Positions 40,855 through 47,804 of a stretch of DNA of 47,804 nucleotides are shown piece after piece. Made by a program: the position numbers and the translations under genes. The stretch lies in assembly GCA_902493125.1 (NCBI GenBank), contig CABUOF010000003.1:1-47804 (forward strand), in the 5' to 3' direction. Positions within the stretch are counted from its first letter, which is position 1. Every line of letters begins with the position of its first letter. The stretch comes from an uncultured Collinsella sp. (lineage in GTDB: Bacteria > Actinomycetota > Coriobacteriia > Coriobacteriales > Coriobacteriaceae). The notes beneath the pieces were generated by a model. It was not told where the DNA came from. It saw only the letters and a program-made list of their open reading frames with translations, and did not search any database.

Positions 40855-41442
40855 ATGAGCGATTATGCAGACCAGACGGTCGCCGTGCTGGCGGTCCAAG
40901 GTGCTTTTGCCGAGCACGAAGCGAGGCTGTCCGAGCTGGGCGCACACTGTATTGAGCTGAGGCAGGCGGCTGATTTGAAGCAGGACTTTGACCGTCTGGT
41001 ACTTCCCGGCGGCGAGTCTACCGTTCAAGGGAAGCTGCTTGATGAGTTGGGCATGCTCGAGGAGCTTCGTGCCCGTATCGCTGAAGGCATGCCCGTCCTG
41101 GGCACCTGCGCCGGCCTGATTCTGCTGGCTCACGACCTTGCAGCCCACGACGATAAGGGGACGCCGCGCCTGGCAACCATGGATGTACTTGTCGAGCGCA
41201 ATGCCTACGGCAGGCAGCTCGGCAGCTTTCGAACCAAGGGGCAAATAGCCGGCATCGACGGTGAAGTGCCGCTGACGTTTATCCGCGCGCCCCGCATCGT
41301 CGAGGTCCACGGCGACGCCAAGGCCTTAGCGAAAGTCGACGAGCGCATCGTCGCCGCCCGCCAGGGCAACCAGCTCGGCGTAACCTTCCACCCCGAACTC
41401 GACGAAGACGTCCGCCTCCACGAGCTCTTCCTCCAAATGTAG
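40855..41442 (+). CDS. pdxT: Pyridoxal 5'-phosphate synthase glutaminase subunit PdxT
   Basis: This 195-residue class I glutamine amidotransferase supplies ammonia to PdxS. Motifs are AVLAVQGAFAEHEARL, LVLPGGEST (GGES 52-55), nucleophile C85 in GTCAGLILLA, and the HPELDED histidine/glutamate near the C-terminus. AAAGGA precedes the ATG. It forms a two-gene operon with pdxS, regulated by the divergent PdxR. Confidence 0.97.
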   Translation: MSDYADQTVAVLAVQGAFAEHEARLSELGAHCIELRQAADLKQDFDRLVLPGGESTVQGKLLDELGMLEELRARIAEGMPVLGTCAGLILLAHDLAAHDDKGTPRLATMDVLVERNAYGRQLGSFRTKGQIAGIDGEVPLTFIRAPRIVEVHGDAKALAKVDERIVAARQGNQLGVTFHPELDEDVRLHELFLQM

Positions 41443-41486
41443 GCAGAGTAGAAACGAGCGTGGATTTTCGGACACGCAACAAATGA

Positions 41487-41546
41487 GAGTGGATAATCTC
41501 CCACTTTGAGCTTGAATGCAGGCTCAAACCGGGAGATCATCCACTC
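41487..41546. repeat. 60-bp hairpin repeat GAGTGGATAATCTCCC
   Basis: A 25-bp left arm starting GAGTGGATAATCTCCC (41487-41511) pairs with 41522-41546 (22 of 25 matching) around a 10-nt loop. It lies 45 bp downstream of pdxT. Confidence 0.75.
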
Positions 41547-41555
41547 TTGTTCTAT

Positions 41556-41634
41556 GTAGTCGTTTAAGAACGTCCCCAATGACTACAAGGAGTGTCCCAA
41601 GCTGCCGGCAGAAAAGGAACGTCCCTAACTGCCG
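41556..41634. repeat. Two tandem hairpins with AACGTCCC loops
   Basis: Hairpin 1: GTAGTCGTT (41556-41564) with AATGACTAC (41578-41586), loop TAAGAACGTCCCC. Hairpin 2: CGGCAG (41606-41611) with CTGCCG (41629-41634), loop containing GGAACGTCCCT. Unrelated arms but near-identical loops suggest a repeat family in the 41443-41818 gap after pdxT. Confidence 0.65.
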
Positions 41635-41712
41635 CATCCGGAGCAAGACAACGCCGCAGGTAGAGGACGGACAGCGAGCGGGTCGCATTTGAGGCAAGGT
41701 GACGTGAAACGA

Positions 41713-41741
41713 AAGGGCGCTGACCTTCTGGTCGCGCCCTT
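41713..41741. terminator. Terminator-like hairpin between pdxT and the DAHP synthase gene
   Basis: AAGGGCGC (41713-41720) with GCGCCCTT (41734-41741), plus a GACC/GGTC extension, lies 78 bp after the DAHP synthase stop. On the minus strand it is followed by TCGTTTC, so it can end the DAHP synthase transcript. Confidence 0.55.
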
Positions 41742-41789
41742 GAAGTTGAACGTCAGATTGTCCAAATGCGGCCCGCGCAGCGTCGGCCG

Positions 41790-41817
41790 GTTACGGCGTT
41801 TGGTAAAACGCCGTAAC
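41790..41817. other. Hairpin at the 3' end of the DAHP synthase gene
   Basis: GTTACGGCGTTT (41790-41801) and AAACGCCGTAAC (41806-41817) form a perfect 12-bp stem with a 4-nt loop that abuts the stop codon (41819). It has no T-tract, so it may protect the 3' end of the mRNA. Confidence 0.6.
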
Positions 41818-41818
41818 T

Positions 41819-42850
41819 CTAAATCCGCTCCGCGATCTCGTGGATGAGGTAGTCGGTCTTTTCCCAGCCCAGGCACGGGTCGGTGATCGACTTGCCAAAG
41901 ACGCCGCCGTCGACCGGCTGGTTGCCGTCCTCCAGGTAGGACTCGATCATAAAGCCCTTGACCAGCTTAGAGATGGACTCGTTGCGGCGGCAGCTGTCGA
42001 GCACCTCCTTGCAAATGCGGTACTGCTCCAGCGGACGCTTGCCCGAGTTGTCATGGTTGCAGTCGATGATCGCTGCCGGATTGGCGTAGCCGGCATGCTC
42101 GGTATAGCGCTCGGCCAGGCGCTCCAGGTGTTCGTAGTGGTAGTTGGGGTAGGTACGCCCATCGAGACCGATGTAGCCACGCATAACGGCGTGTGCGAGC
42201 GGGTTGCCGTCGCACTCGACCTCCCAGTTGCGGAAGATGAAGCTCTGGTGCGCCTGCGCGGCGTAAATGGAGTTGAGCATAACGGTGGTAGAGCCGGCAG
42301 TGGGATTCTTCATGCCGACGGGTACCGAAATGCCGCTCGACACCAGGCGATGCTCCTGGTTCTCGACCGAGCGTGCGCCCACGGCAACATAGCTCAGCAG
42401 GTCGACGAGGTATTGGTAGTTGGACGGGTAGAGCATCTCATCGGCGGTAAAGAAGCCGGTCTCCTCGATGACGCGCAGGTGCATGTGGCGGATGGCCTTG
42501 ACGCCCTCGAGCAGGTCGTCGGGAGCCTCGGGGTTGGGGTTGTGCAGAAGACCCTTGTAGCCGGTGCCCTTGGTGCGCGGCTTATTGGTGTAGACGCGCG
42601 GAATGATGATGAGCTTGTCCTTGACCTCTTCGGCGGTCTTGGCCAGTCGGTCCATATACTCGAGCACCGAATCCTCGCGGTCGGCAGAGCACGGGCCGAT
42701 GATGAGCACCTTACGTGCGTCCTCGCCGGTAAAGACTTTGGCGACCTCGGCGTCAAATGCCTGCTTTTTGGCGGTAAGCTCGGCAGAAAGTGGCATTTCC
42801 TCGCGGATCTCCATGGGGATCGGCAGCCTGCGTTTGAATTCCATGGCCAT
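41819..42850 (-). CDS. 3-deoxy-7-phosphoheptulonate (DAHP) synthase, class I
   Basis: This 343-residue enzyme joins phosphoenolpyruvate and erythrose 4-phosphate, the first step of the shikimate pathway. Class I motifs are IIGPCSADRED, IPRVYTNKPRTKGTGYKGL, YVAVGARSVENQEHR, PVGMKNPTAGS and IDCNHDNSGKRPLEQY with its metal ligands, then GFMIESYLEDGNQP. The overall form is AroG/F/H-like; the feedback specificity cannot be told, so no symbol is given. ATG at 42850 has GAGGAG upstream. It is flanked by hairpin repeats on both sides. No other aromatic gene is adjacent. Confidence 0.95.
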   Translation of the reverse strand: MAMEFKRRLPIPMEIREEMPLSAELTAKKQAFDAEVAKVFTGEDARKVLIIGPCSADREDSVLEYMDRLAKTAEEVKDKLIIIPRVYTNKPRTKGTGYKGLLHNPNPEAPDDLLEGVKAIRHMHLRVIEETGFFTADEMLYPSNYQYLVDLLSYVAVGARSVENQEHRLVSSGISVPVGMKNPTAGSTTVMLNSIYAAQAHQSFIFRNWEVECDGNPLAHAVMRGYIGLDGRTYPNYHYEHLERLAERYTEHAGYANPAAIIDCNHDNSGKRPLEQYRICKEVLDSCRRNESISKLVKGFMIESYLEDGNQPVDGGVFGKSITDPCLGWEKTDYLIHEIAERI

Positions 42851-42951
42851 AGGGGTCTCCTCAATCTATAGAATGAGCAATAAGCGTATTGTCGAATGCT
42901 CGGCATTATCCGCTGTCGCACGCTAAAGTGCAAGTCCTTGTCACCCCGAAA

Positions 42952-43004
42952 CCTACCAAAAAGAGACAGGTTTATTTTGGCAGGTTTTATCTGGGTAAAC
43001 GTTG
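42952..43004 (+). repeat. Hairpin repeat copy 2 (CTGTCCC family, 53 bp)
   Basis: CCTACCAAAA (42952-42961) and TTTTGGCAGG (42975-42984) with a loop AGAGACAGG and tail TATCTGGG..AAACGTTG. It matches copy 1 at 48 of 53 positions. It lies about 100 bp upstream of the DAHP synthase start, in its leader region on the opposite strand. Confidence 0.8.
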
Positions 43005-43069
43005 GCGAATGCCGGGAGGGAGCGGCGCCGCGCGGGACCCTAAGGCTGTTGTCAGTTCCCCAGGAAATA

Positions 43070-43308
43070 CCCTGTGGGCAAAAAATGCCAAATATGAGTA
43101 CGGTTGCTAACCTAGTATCATATTGCCTTCGCAAAATAATAGACATAACAGCAAAATATGTTCATTAACGCAAACACATATAAGTTCGCTATAGGATTGT
43201 TTGATCAATTTAGGGACGCGTGTAAGCCGTGAAAACGGCATTTGGGGCTGTTTTGGCTGTTACTAAAAAGGTATCAGTACTCAAATTTGCCATTTTTTGC
43301 CCACGGGG
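43070..43308. repeat. 239-bp element with 32-bp terminal inverted repeats
   Basis: The left arm (43070-43101, CCCTGTGGGCAAAAAATGCC...) and right arm (43277-43308) agree at 29 of 32 positions. The 175-bp interior is A/T-rich, with no protein-coding capacity, and contains a GTGAAAACGGC-type short palindromic segment. The form is that of a MITE. Together with repeat copy 2 it accounts for most of the 582-bp gap 42851-43432. Confidence 0.8.
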
Positions 43309-43362
43309 CCTCGAAGGGGCTGCCAATCAGGTCCCAGGGGAGGCGGTTTGAGGGCCGCAGAG

Positions 43363-43402
43363 CAAAAAAACGGGGGTGCAGGTTGTCCTGCGCCCCCGTT
43401 TT
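43363..43402 (-). terminator. Terminator of the ABC exporter operon
   Basis: AAAACGGGGGTGCAGG (43367-43382) pairs with CCTGCGCCCCCGTTTT (43387-43402). On the minus strand a run of seven T (43364-43370) ends the stem. It is 31 bp after the exporter stop. Confidence 0.9.
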
Positions 43403-43432
43403 CTTGGCATTGCGGTTGTTTGCCGCCGGTTT

Positions 43433-45289
43433 TTACGCCGCTTCGTCGAACTGCGAGTTGTACAGGTCGGCGTAGAAGCCGCCCTGGGCGAGCAGCTCGT
43501 CGTGCGTGCCCTTCTCGACGATGTCACCGTCGCGGATTACCAGAATCACGTCGGCGTTGCGGATCGTGGACAGGCGGTGCGCGATGACAAAGCTGGTACG
43601 GCCCTGCATCAGCGCATCCATGGCGCGCTGAATAAGCTCCTCGGTACGGGTGTCGACGTTGGAGGTCGCCTCGTCCAAAATCAGCGCCGGACGGTCGGCC
43701 AGAATGGCGCGGGCGATGGTCACGAGCTGGCGCTGACCCTGCGAGAGGTTGGTGCCCTCTTCGTTGATCATAAAGTCGTAACCGCCGGCGAGCGTATGGA
43801 TAAAGTGGTCGCAGCGTGCGGCGCGTGCAGCGGCTTCGACCTCGGCATCGCTCGCATCGGGACGTCCGTAGCGAATGTTCTCGCGAATGGTGCCGTTGAA
43901 CAGCCACGTATCCTGCAACACCATGGCAAACTCGCCGCGCAGTGCCGCGCGGTCCCAGTCGCGCACGTCGATACCCTCGACGCGCAGCGAGCCGCCGTCC
44001 ACATCGTAGAAGCGCTGCAGCAGCTTGATGAGCGTGGTTTTGCCGGCGCCGGTGGGGCCGACGATGGCGATGGTCTGGCCGGGTTGCGCCTCGCAGCTAA
44101 AGTCGTGGATGATGGTCTTGTCGGGCGTATAGCCAAACTTGACGTGATCAAACTCCACATGGCCGGGGCGCTTTTCGGGAATCTGCGCGTCGGCTTTCTG
44201 CTCCTCCTCGGGCGCGGCCAGGAACTCAAAGACGCGCTCGGTGGCGGCGGCCATCGACTGCATCGTGTTGCTCACGTTGCCCAGCTGCTGCACGGGTTGC
44301 GTAAAGTTGCGAACGTACTGGATAAAGCTCTGGATGTCGCCGGGCGTGGCATTGCCGGTCAGCGCGAGCTGCGCGCCCACCACGACAACGCCCACGTAAC
44401 CCATGTTGCCCACCAGGCTCATAAGCGGCATCATCAGGCCCGACAGGAACTGCGAACGCCAGCCACTAATAAACAGGCGGTCGTTTTGACGGTCGAACTC
44501 CTCGATTGAGGCCTCGGCGCGGTCGAACACCTGAATGACGTTTTGACCGGCAAAGTCCTCCTCGATAATGCCGTTGACGGCGCCCAGGACCTGCTGCTGC
44601 TCGCGGAAGTACGGCTGCGAGAAGTGAATCATCACCATCAAGATAATTGCGGCTGCCGGCAGCGTGAGCACGGTGACGCCGGTGAGCGGCAGGCTGATCG
44701 ACAGCATCATGACGAGCACGCCGATAATCTGCGTCACCGACGTGATGAGCTGCGTCACGCTCTGGTTGAGCGACTGACCCAGCGTATCGACGTCGTTGGT
44801 GATGCGGCTGAGTACGTCTCCCTTGCTGTGGCCGTTGAAGTAACTCATCGGCACGACGGCAATCTTGGCGGCGATTTCCTTGCGCATGCGGTAGCAGATC
44901 TTTTGCGTGACGCCGGTCATGAGCCAGCCCTGGACCAGGCTGCAGACAGAGCTCGCCAGATACAGGCAGAGCAAAAAGCCGAGCGTCTTGGCGATCCAGT
45001 TAAAGTCGACATCGCCGGTGCCGTTGACCTTGGCAACCAAGCCCTCGAACAGTTTGGTGGTAACCTGGCCGAGCACCTTGGGCCCCACAATGTTAAAGAT
45101 GACCGAGCACACGGCAAAGGCGACGGCGGCAAACACGGCAATCTTGTGCTGGCCGATATACCCGAGCAGCTGCCTCATGGTGCCCTTAAAGTCCTTGGCC
45201 TTTTCGCCGCGACGCATGCCACCCATGCGGCCCATGGGACCACGCTGACGAGTGGGCTTGGGAATTTGAGTCTTGGTCTCGTCTGCCAT
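43433..45289 (-). CDS. ABC exporter half-transporter (permease fused to ATPase), second subunit
   Basis: This is a 618-residue type IV ABC exporter half: six transmembrane helices, then an ATPase. The ATPase has Walker A GPTGAGKTTL, signature LSQGQRQLVTIARA, Walker B ALILDEATSNVDTRTE and switch IAHRLSTIRNADVI. The extended N-terminus is basic (TRQRGPMGRMGGMRRGEK). It overlaps the preceding ABC gene by one base (TAATG) and would form a heterodimer with it. It has a canonical Walker B Glu, so this subunit should hydrolyse ATP. Substrate is unknown; lipids, drugs or peptides are typical. Confidence 0.92.
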   Translation of the reverse strand: MADETKTQIPKPTRQRGPMGRMGGMRRGEKAKDFKGTMRQLLGYIGQHKIAVFAAVAFAVCSVIFNIVGPKVLGQVTTKLFEGLVAKVNGTGDVDFNWIAKTLGFLLCLYLASSVCSLVQGWLMTGVTQKICYRMRKEIAAKIAVVPMSYFNGHSKGDVLSRITNDVDTLGQSLNQSVTQLITSVTQIIGVLVMMLSISLPLTGVTVLTLPAAAIILMVMIHFSQPYFREQQQVLGAVNGIIEEDFAGQNVIQVFDRAEASIEEFDRQNDRLFISGWRSQFLSGLMMPLMSLVGNMGYVGVVVVGAQLALTGNATPGDIQSFIQYVRNFTQPVQQLGNVSNTMQSMAAATERVFEFLAAPEEEQKADAQIPEKRPGHVEFDHVKFGYTPDKTIIHDFSCEAQPGQTIAIVGPTGAGKTTLIKLLQRFYDVDGGSLRVEGIDVRDWDRAALRGEFAMVLQDTWLFNGTIRENIRYGRPDASDAEVEAAARAARCDHFIHTLAGGYDFMINEEGTNLSQGQRQLVTIARAILADRPALILDEATSNVDTRTEELIQRAMDALMQGRTSFVIAHRLSTIRNADVILVIRDGDIVEKGTHDELLAQGGFYADLYNSQFDEAA

Positions 45290-47655
45290 TAGCGCTCGCC
45301 TCCTTCCATAACGGCTGCAATCTCTTCTTGGGTAAGTCCCAGCTCCTCGGCGGAAAGCTGCGACTGTGCAATCTCCAGGTACGCCGGGCAGTTGTGCAGC
45401 AGCGCCTCGTGCGTGCCGGTGCCCACCACGTGACCGTCGTCGAGCACGATGATCTGGTCGGCGTGCATGATGGTCGCGATGCGCTGGGCCACGACCACGA
45501 GCGCGGCGTCGGTGACGTTTTTGGCCAGCTCCTCGCGCAGGCGTGCGTCGGTCTTGTAGTCAAGCGCGCTAAACGAATCATCGAAAACTACGACCTCGGG
45601 CTTCTTGGCCAAGGCGCGGGCGATGGCCAGACGCTGGCGCTGACCGCCCGAAACATTGGAGCCGCCCTGGCTGATGGGGGAGTCGTAGCCGCCCTCGCGT
45701 TCGGCGATAAAGTCCTCGGCCTGGGCGATGCGCGCGGCCTGGCGCATGTCGTCATCGCTTACCATGTCGCCGGCAAACTTGAGGTTGCTCTCGACAGTGC
45801 CCGAGAACAGGCGACCCTGTTGCGGGATGTAACCAATGCGTCGGCGTAGCTCGGAAAGGGTCATGTCGCGCACGTCGATGCCGTCGAGCGAAATGCTGCC
45901 GCCCGTGACGTCGTACAGGCGCGGAATCAGCTGCACGAGCGTGGACTTGCCCGAGCCCGTGGAGCCAATGATGCCGAGCATCTGACCGGCATGCGTGGTG
46001 AAGTTCACGCCGCTGATGACATCGGCGCGGGCATCGGGATACTGGAAGCTCACGTCGCGGAAGGTGAGCTCACCGCGCGGCGCGCTGGCCGCGGGCAGTT
46101 TGGGCGAGGCGGGGTCGTTGATGCTCGTGGGGCAGGTGATGACCTCTTCCACGCGCTCGGCTGCGACCTCGGCACGGGGCAGGATGACCGAAACCATGGT
46201 GAGGATCATAAACGCCATGACGATCTGCATGGTGTAGGAGATAAACGCCATCATGTTGCCGACCTGCATCACGCCGTCGGACACGCCCTGCGCGCCAAAC
46301 CAGACGATAAGCACGGTGATGCAGTTCATGACGAGCATCATGAGCGGCATCATAAAGCTCATGGCTCGGTTGGTGTAGAGCTGCGTGGTCATTAGGTCGA
46401 GCGATGCCTTGTCAAAACGCTCGAGCTCATGCTCTTCGCGGTTGAACGAGCGGATGGGCATAAGGCCGTCGAGCAACTCGCGGGCGGTAAGGTTCACGCG
46501 GTCCACAAAGCTCTGCATCTTTTTGAACTTGGGCATGGTGAGGCCCATGAGCACGCCGACGACGGCCGAGACCGCGATGATGGCTACGGCGATGGTCCAC
46601 TCCAGGCCGGTGTGGTTGGCCAGGACGCGCATGACGGCGACGATGCCCATGACGGGGGCCATCAGGCACATGCGGATAAACAGGGTTGCGGCCATCTGGA
46701 TCTGCTGAATGTCGTTGGTGCAGCGGGTGATGAGCGAGGCCTGGCTAAACTTGCCCACCTCGGCCGGCGAGAAGTGCATAACCTTGTTGAAGGTCTCGCG
46801 GCGCAGGTCGCGGGCGATGGAGCAGGCGGTGCGCGAGGCCACGGCGCCGGTCAGGATGGTGGCGACCAGCGAGATCAGACACAGGCCAAACATCGTGGTC
46901 GCCATGCGGCTCAGGTAGGCGTTTTGCACGTCGGCGGGGTCGATGCCCTGCGCCTTGTACTCGTCCTGCACATAGCTCACGGCGCGCTGGGTGACGATGG
47001 AGCCCGACATGGAGCCCATTTTGTCCGCCATTTGGTTGGCGCCCTCGACGAGCTTGCTTTGGTCTACCAGACCGCCCTTGACACCTAGGCGCATACTCTT
47101 CATGGTGATCTTGCCGCCGTCGGCATCAATCTGCTTTTGCATGCTCTGCGCCGCTGCGGCCTTCTGCTGCATCTCGGCGAGTTGCTCGGGCGTCATCGCT
47201 GCCATTTGCTCGGGGGTGGGCATGGCCTGGGCAGCGTTGTCGTCTTTCTCGCTGGACGAGCCCATCATGTCGCCCATGGAGTTGGCGTCGATGCCCTGGT
47301 TGAGCGAAAGGACAACAGTCTCGGGCAGGCTCATAATGTCGGCAATCTTGCCTCCATCGGCACGCTCTTCCTCGGTGCCCTCGTACGTTCGAATGTCGTT
47401 TTTGTCAGCCTTGCTAAACACGGCCTCCACAGCCTTGGCGTCCTTGGCGCTCATAAAGAGTTCGAGGTCGTCGAGCGATTCGGCGCGGATGGTGTCGGGT
47501 ACGGGCGACGCGATGCCGCCTTGCTGCACACCCACGTCGACGATGTCGCTCATATAGGTAGGCAGCGCCAGATCGGCGTTGCAGCTGATTACGATAAGTA
47601 CGATAGCTGCGAACAGTGCCAGGATATGTTTTTTAAAGAGCTTGAGAATCCTCAC
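45289..47655 (-). CDS. ABC exporter half-transporter with large extracytoplasmic insertion, first subunit
   Basis: This 788-residue half-transporter is long because about 190 residues are inserted between transmembrane helices 1 and 2 (about 45-240). The insertion includes a Met/Gln/Ala-rich coiled-coil stretch (MPTPEQMAAMTPEQLAEMQQ). The ATPase has Walker A GSTGSGKSTL, signature VSGGQRQRLAIARAL, and Walker B VVVFDDSFSALDYKTD, where Asp replaces the catalytic Glu, the sign of a degenerate site in heterodimeric exporters. GTG at 47655 overlaps the stop of the MarR gene (GTGA) and has AGGAG upstream. It probably forms an asymmetric exporter with the next gene. Confidence 0.92.
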   Translation of the reverse strand: MRILKLFKKHILALFAAIVLIVISCNADLALPTYMSDIVDVGVQQGGIASPVPDTIRAESLDDLELFMSAKDAKAVEAVFSKADKNDIRTYEGTEEERADGGKIADIMSLPETVVLSLNQGIDANSMGDMMGSSSEKDDNAAQAMPTPEQMAAMTPEQLAEMQQKAAAAQSMQKQIDADGGKITMKSMRLGVKGGLVDQSKLVEGANQMADKMGSMSGSIVTQRAVSYVQDEYKAQGIDPADVQNAYLSRMATTMFGLCLISLVATILTGAVASRTACSIARDLRRETFNKVMHFSPAEVGKFSQASLITRCTNDIQQIQMAATLFIRMCLMAPVMGIVAVMRVLANHTGLEWTIAVAIIAVSAVVGVLMGLTMPKFKKMQSFVDRVNLTARELLDGLMPIRSFNREEHELERFDKASLDLMTTQLYTNRAMSFMMPLMMLVMNCITVLIVWFGAQGVSDGVMQVGNMMAFISYTMQIVMAFMILTMVSVILPRAEVAAERVEEVITCPTSINDPASPKLPAASAPRGELTFRDVSFQYPDARADVISGVNFTTHAGQMLGIIGSTGSGKSTLVQLIPRLYDVTGGSISLDGIDVRDMTLSELRRRIGYIPQQGRLFSGTVESNLKFAGDMVSDDDMRQAARIAQAEDFIAEREGGYDSPISQGGSNVSGGQRQRLAIARALAKKPEVVVFDDSFSALDYKTDARLREELAKNVTDAALVVVAQRIATIMHADQIIVLDDGHVVGTGTHEALLHNCPAYLEIAQSQLSAEELGLTQEEIAAVMEGGER

Positions 47656-47804
47656 TCGGCATCTCTCCTTTCTTGATTGCGGTCGATAATTTCGTTGGCA
47701 CGTCTAAGAAGGCGCACCATCTCTTGGGTATCTGTTTCGCCGAGCTGCTCGAGGAAGGCCGCGGTGCGGTCCTCGAATTCCCGACGTTTGATTTCGATAA
47801 CCTG
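47652..47804 (-). CDS. MarR-family regulator, C-terminal end (5' truncated)
   Basis: Only the last 50 residues are in the window (frame open at the right edge). They form a charged helical tail (IEIKRREFEDRTAAFLEQL, MVRLLRRANEIIDRN) typical of MarR dimerisation helices. The stop codon overlaps the exporter start (GTGA). MarR regulators next to ABC exporters usually repress them in response to the exported drug, so it likely controls this operon. The HTH itself is outside the window. Confidence 0.7.
   Translation of the reverse strand, partial: QVIEIKRREFEDRTAAFLEQLGETDTQEMVRLLRRANEIIDRNQERRDAE

Noticed and set aside
41819..43300. T-box or other riboswitch ahead of DAHP synthase
   Set aside because: No T-box sequence or specifier stem was found; the leader is occupied by a hairpin repeat and plain sequence.

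Overview
The window is about 47.8 kb of GC-rich, gene-dense chromosome. Gene content and protein style point to a gut actinobacterium of the class Coriobacteriia, most likely Collinsella. That is inferred from PdxST with a MocR regulator, a reverse rubrerythrin, a DUF3516 helicase, CTGTCCC-type hairpin repeats and LAQTG surface anchoring; no 16S gene is present. No rRNA, tRNA, CRISPR, prophage or intact transposase was found.

Layout. 1-6.4 kb: end of purL, an EamA transporter, a membrane GGDEF protein, a KdgT-type permease, the AzlCD amino-acid exporter and an HD phosphohydrolase. 6.4-10 kb: a three-gene operon of GlcD-type flavoprotein, EtfB and ferredoxin-EtfA, which resembles the bifurcating lactate dehydrogenase/Etf complex. 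10.3-13.6 kb: a cassette of small, mostly secreted proteins, one of them a miniature sortase substrate. 13.7-14.4 kb: a DUF554 membrane protein.

14.4-20.1 kb: a three-gene unit of TerB_N protein, BrxD-like P-loop ATPase and Lhr/BrxHI-like helicase with its own promoter. It is the best candidate for an uncharacterised nucleic-acid-processing or defence system. 20.1-26.7 kb: methyltransferases and tRNA-modification enzymes (Elp3, a Trm9-like methyltransferase, TrmB) around an XRE/DUF4097 pair. 27-33.2 kb: a DUF3516 helicase that lacks the glutamate of its DExH box, a DUF2130 coiled-coil nuclease-like protein, a HIRAN / 59-aa protein / phosphoesterase operon, and a candidate type I toxin-antitoxin locus.

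33.3-36.8 kb: an alcohol/aldehyde dehydrogenase operon divergent from reverse rubrerythrin. 36.8-38.4 kb: three related features meet here: two 123-bp inverted-repeat elements (a third copy lies at 26.8 kb) and a nuclease-like gene broken by an in-frame amber codon. 38.4-41.4 kb: the PdxR regulator divergent from pdxS-pdxT, with direct repeats between them. 41.4-43.4 kb: DAHP synthase flanked by hairpin repeats and a 239-bp inverted-repeat element. 43.4-47.8 kb: a MarR regulator and a heterodimeric ABC exporter.

Most neighbouring genes on the same strand are tightly packed with start/stop overlaps, which implies translational coupling. The non-coding space is dominated by hairpin repeats. All functions come from motif recognition by eye; no database search was run.
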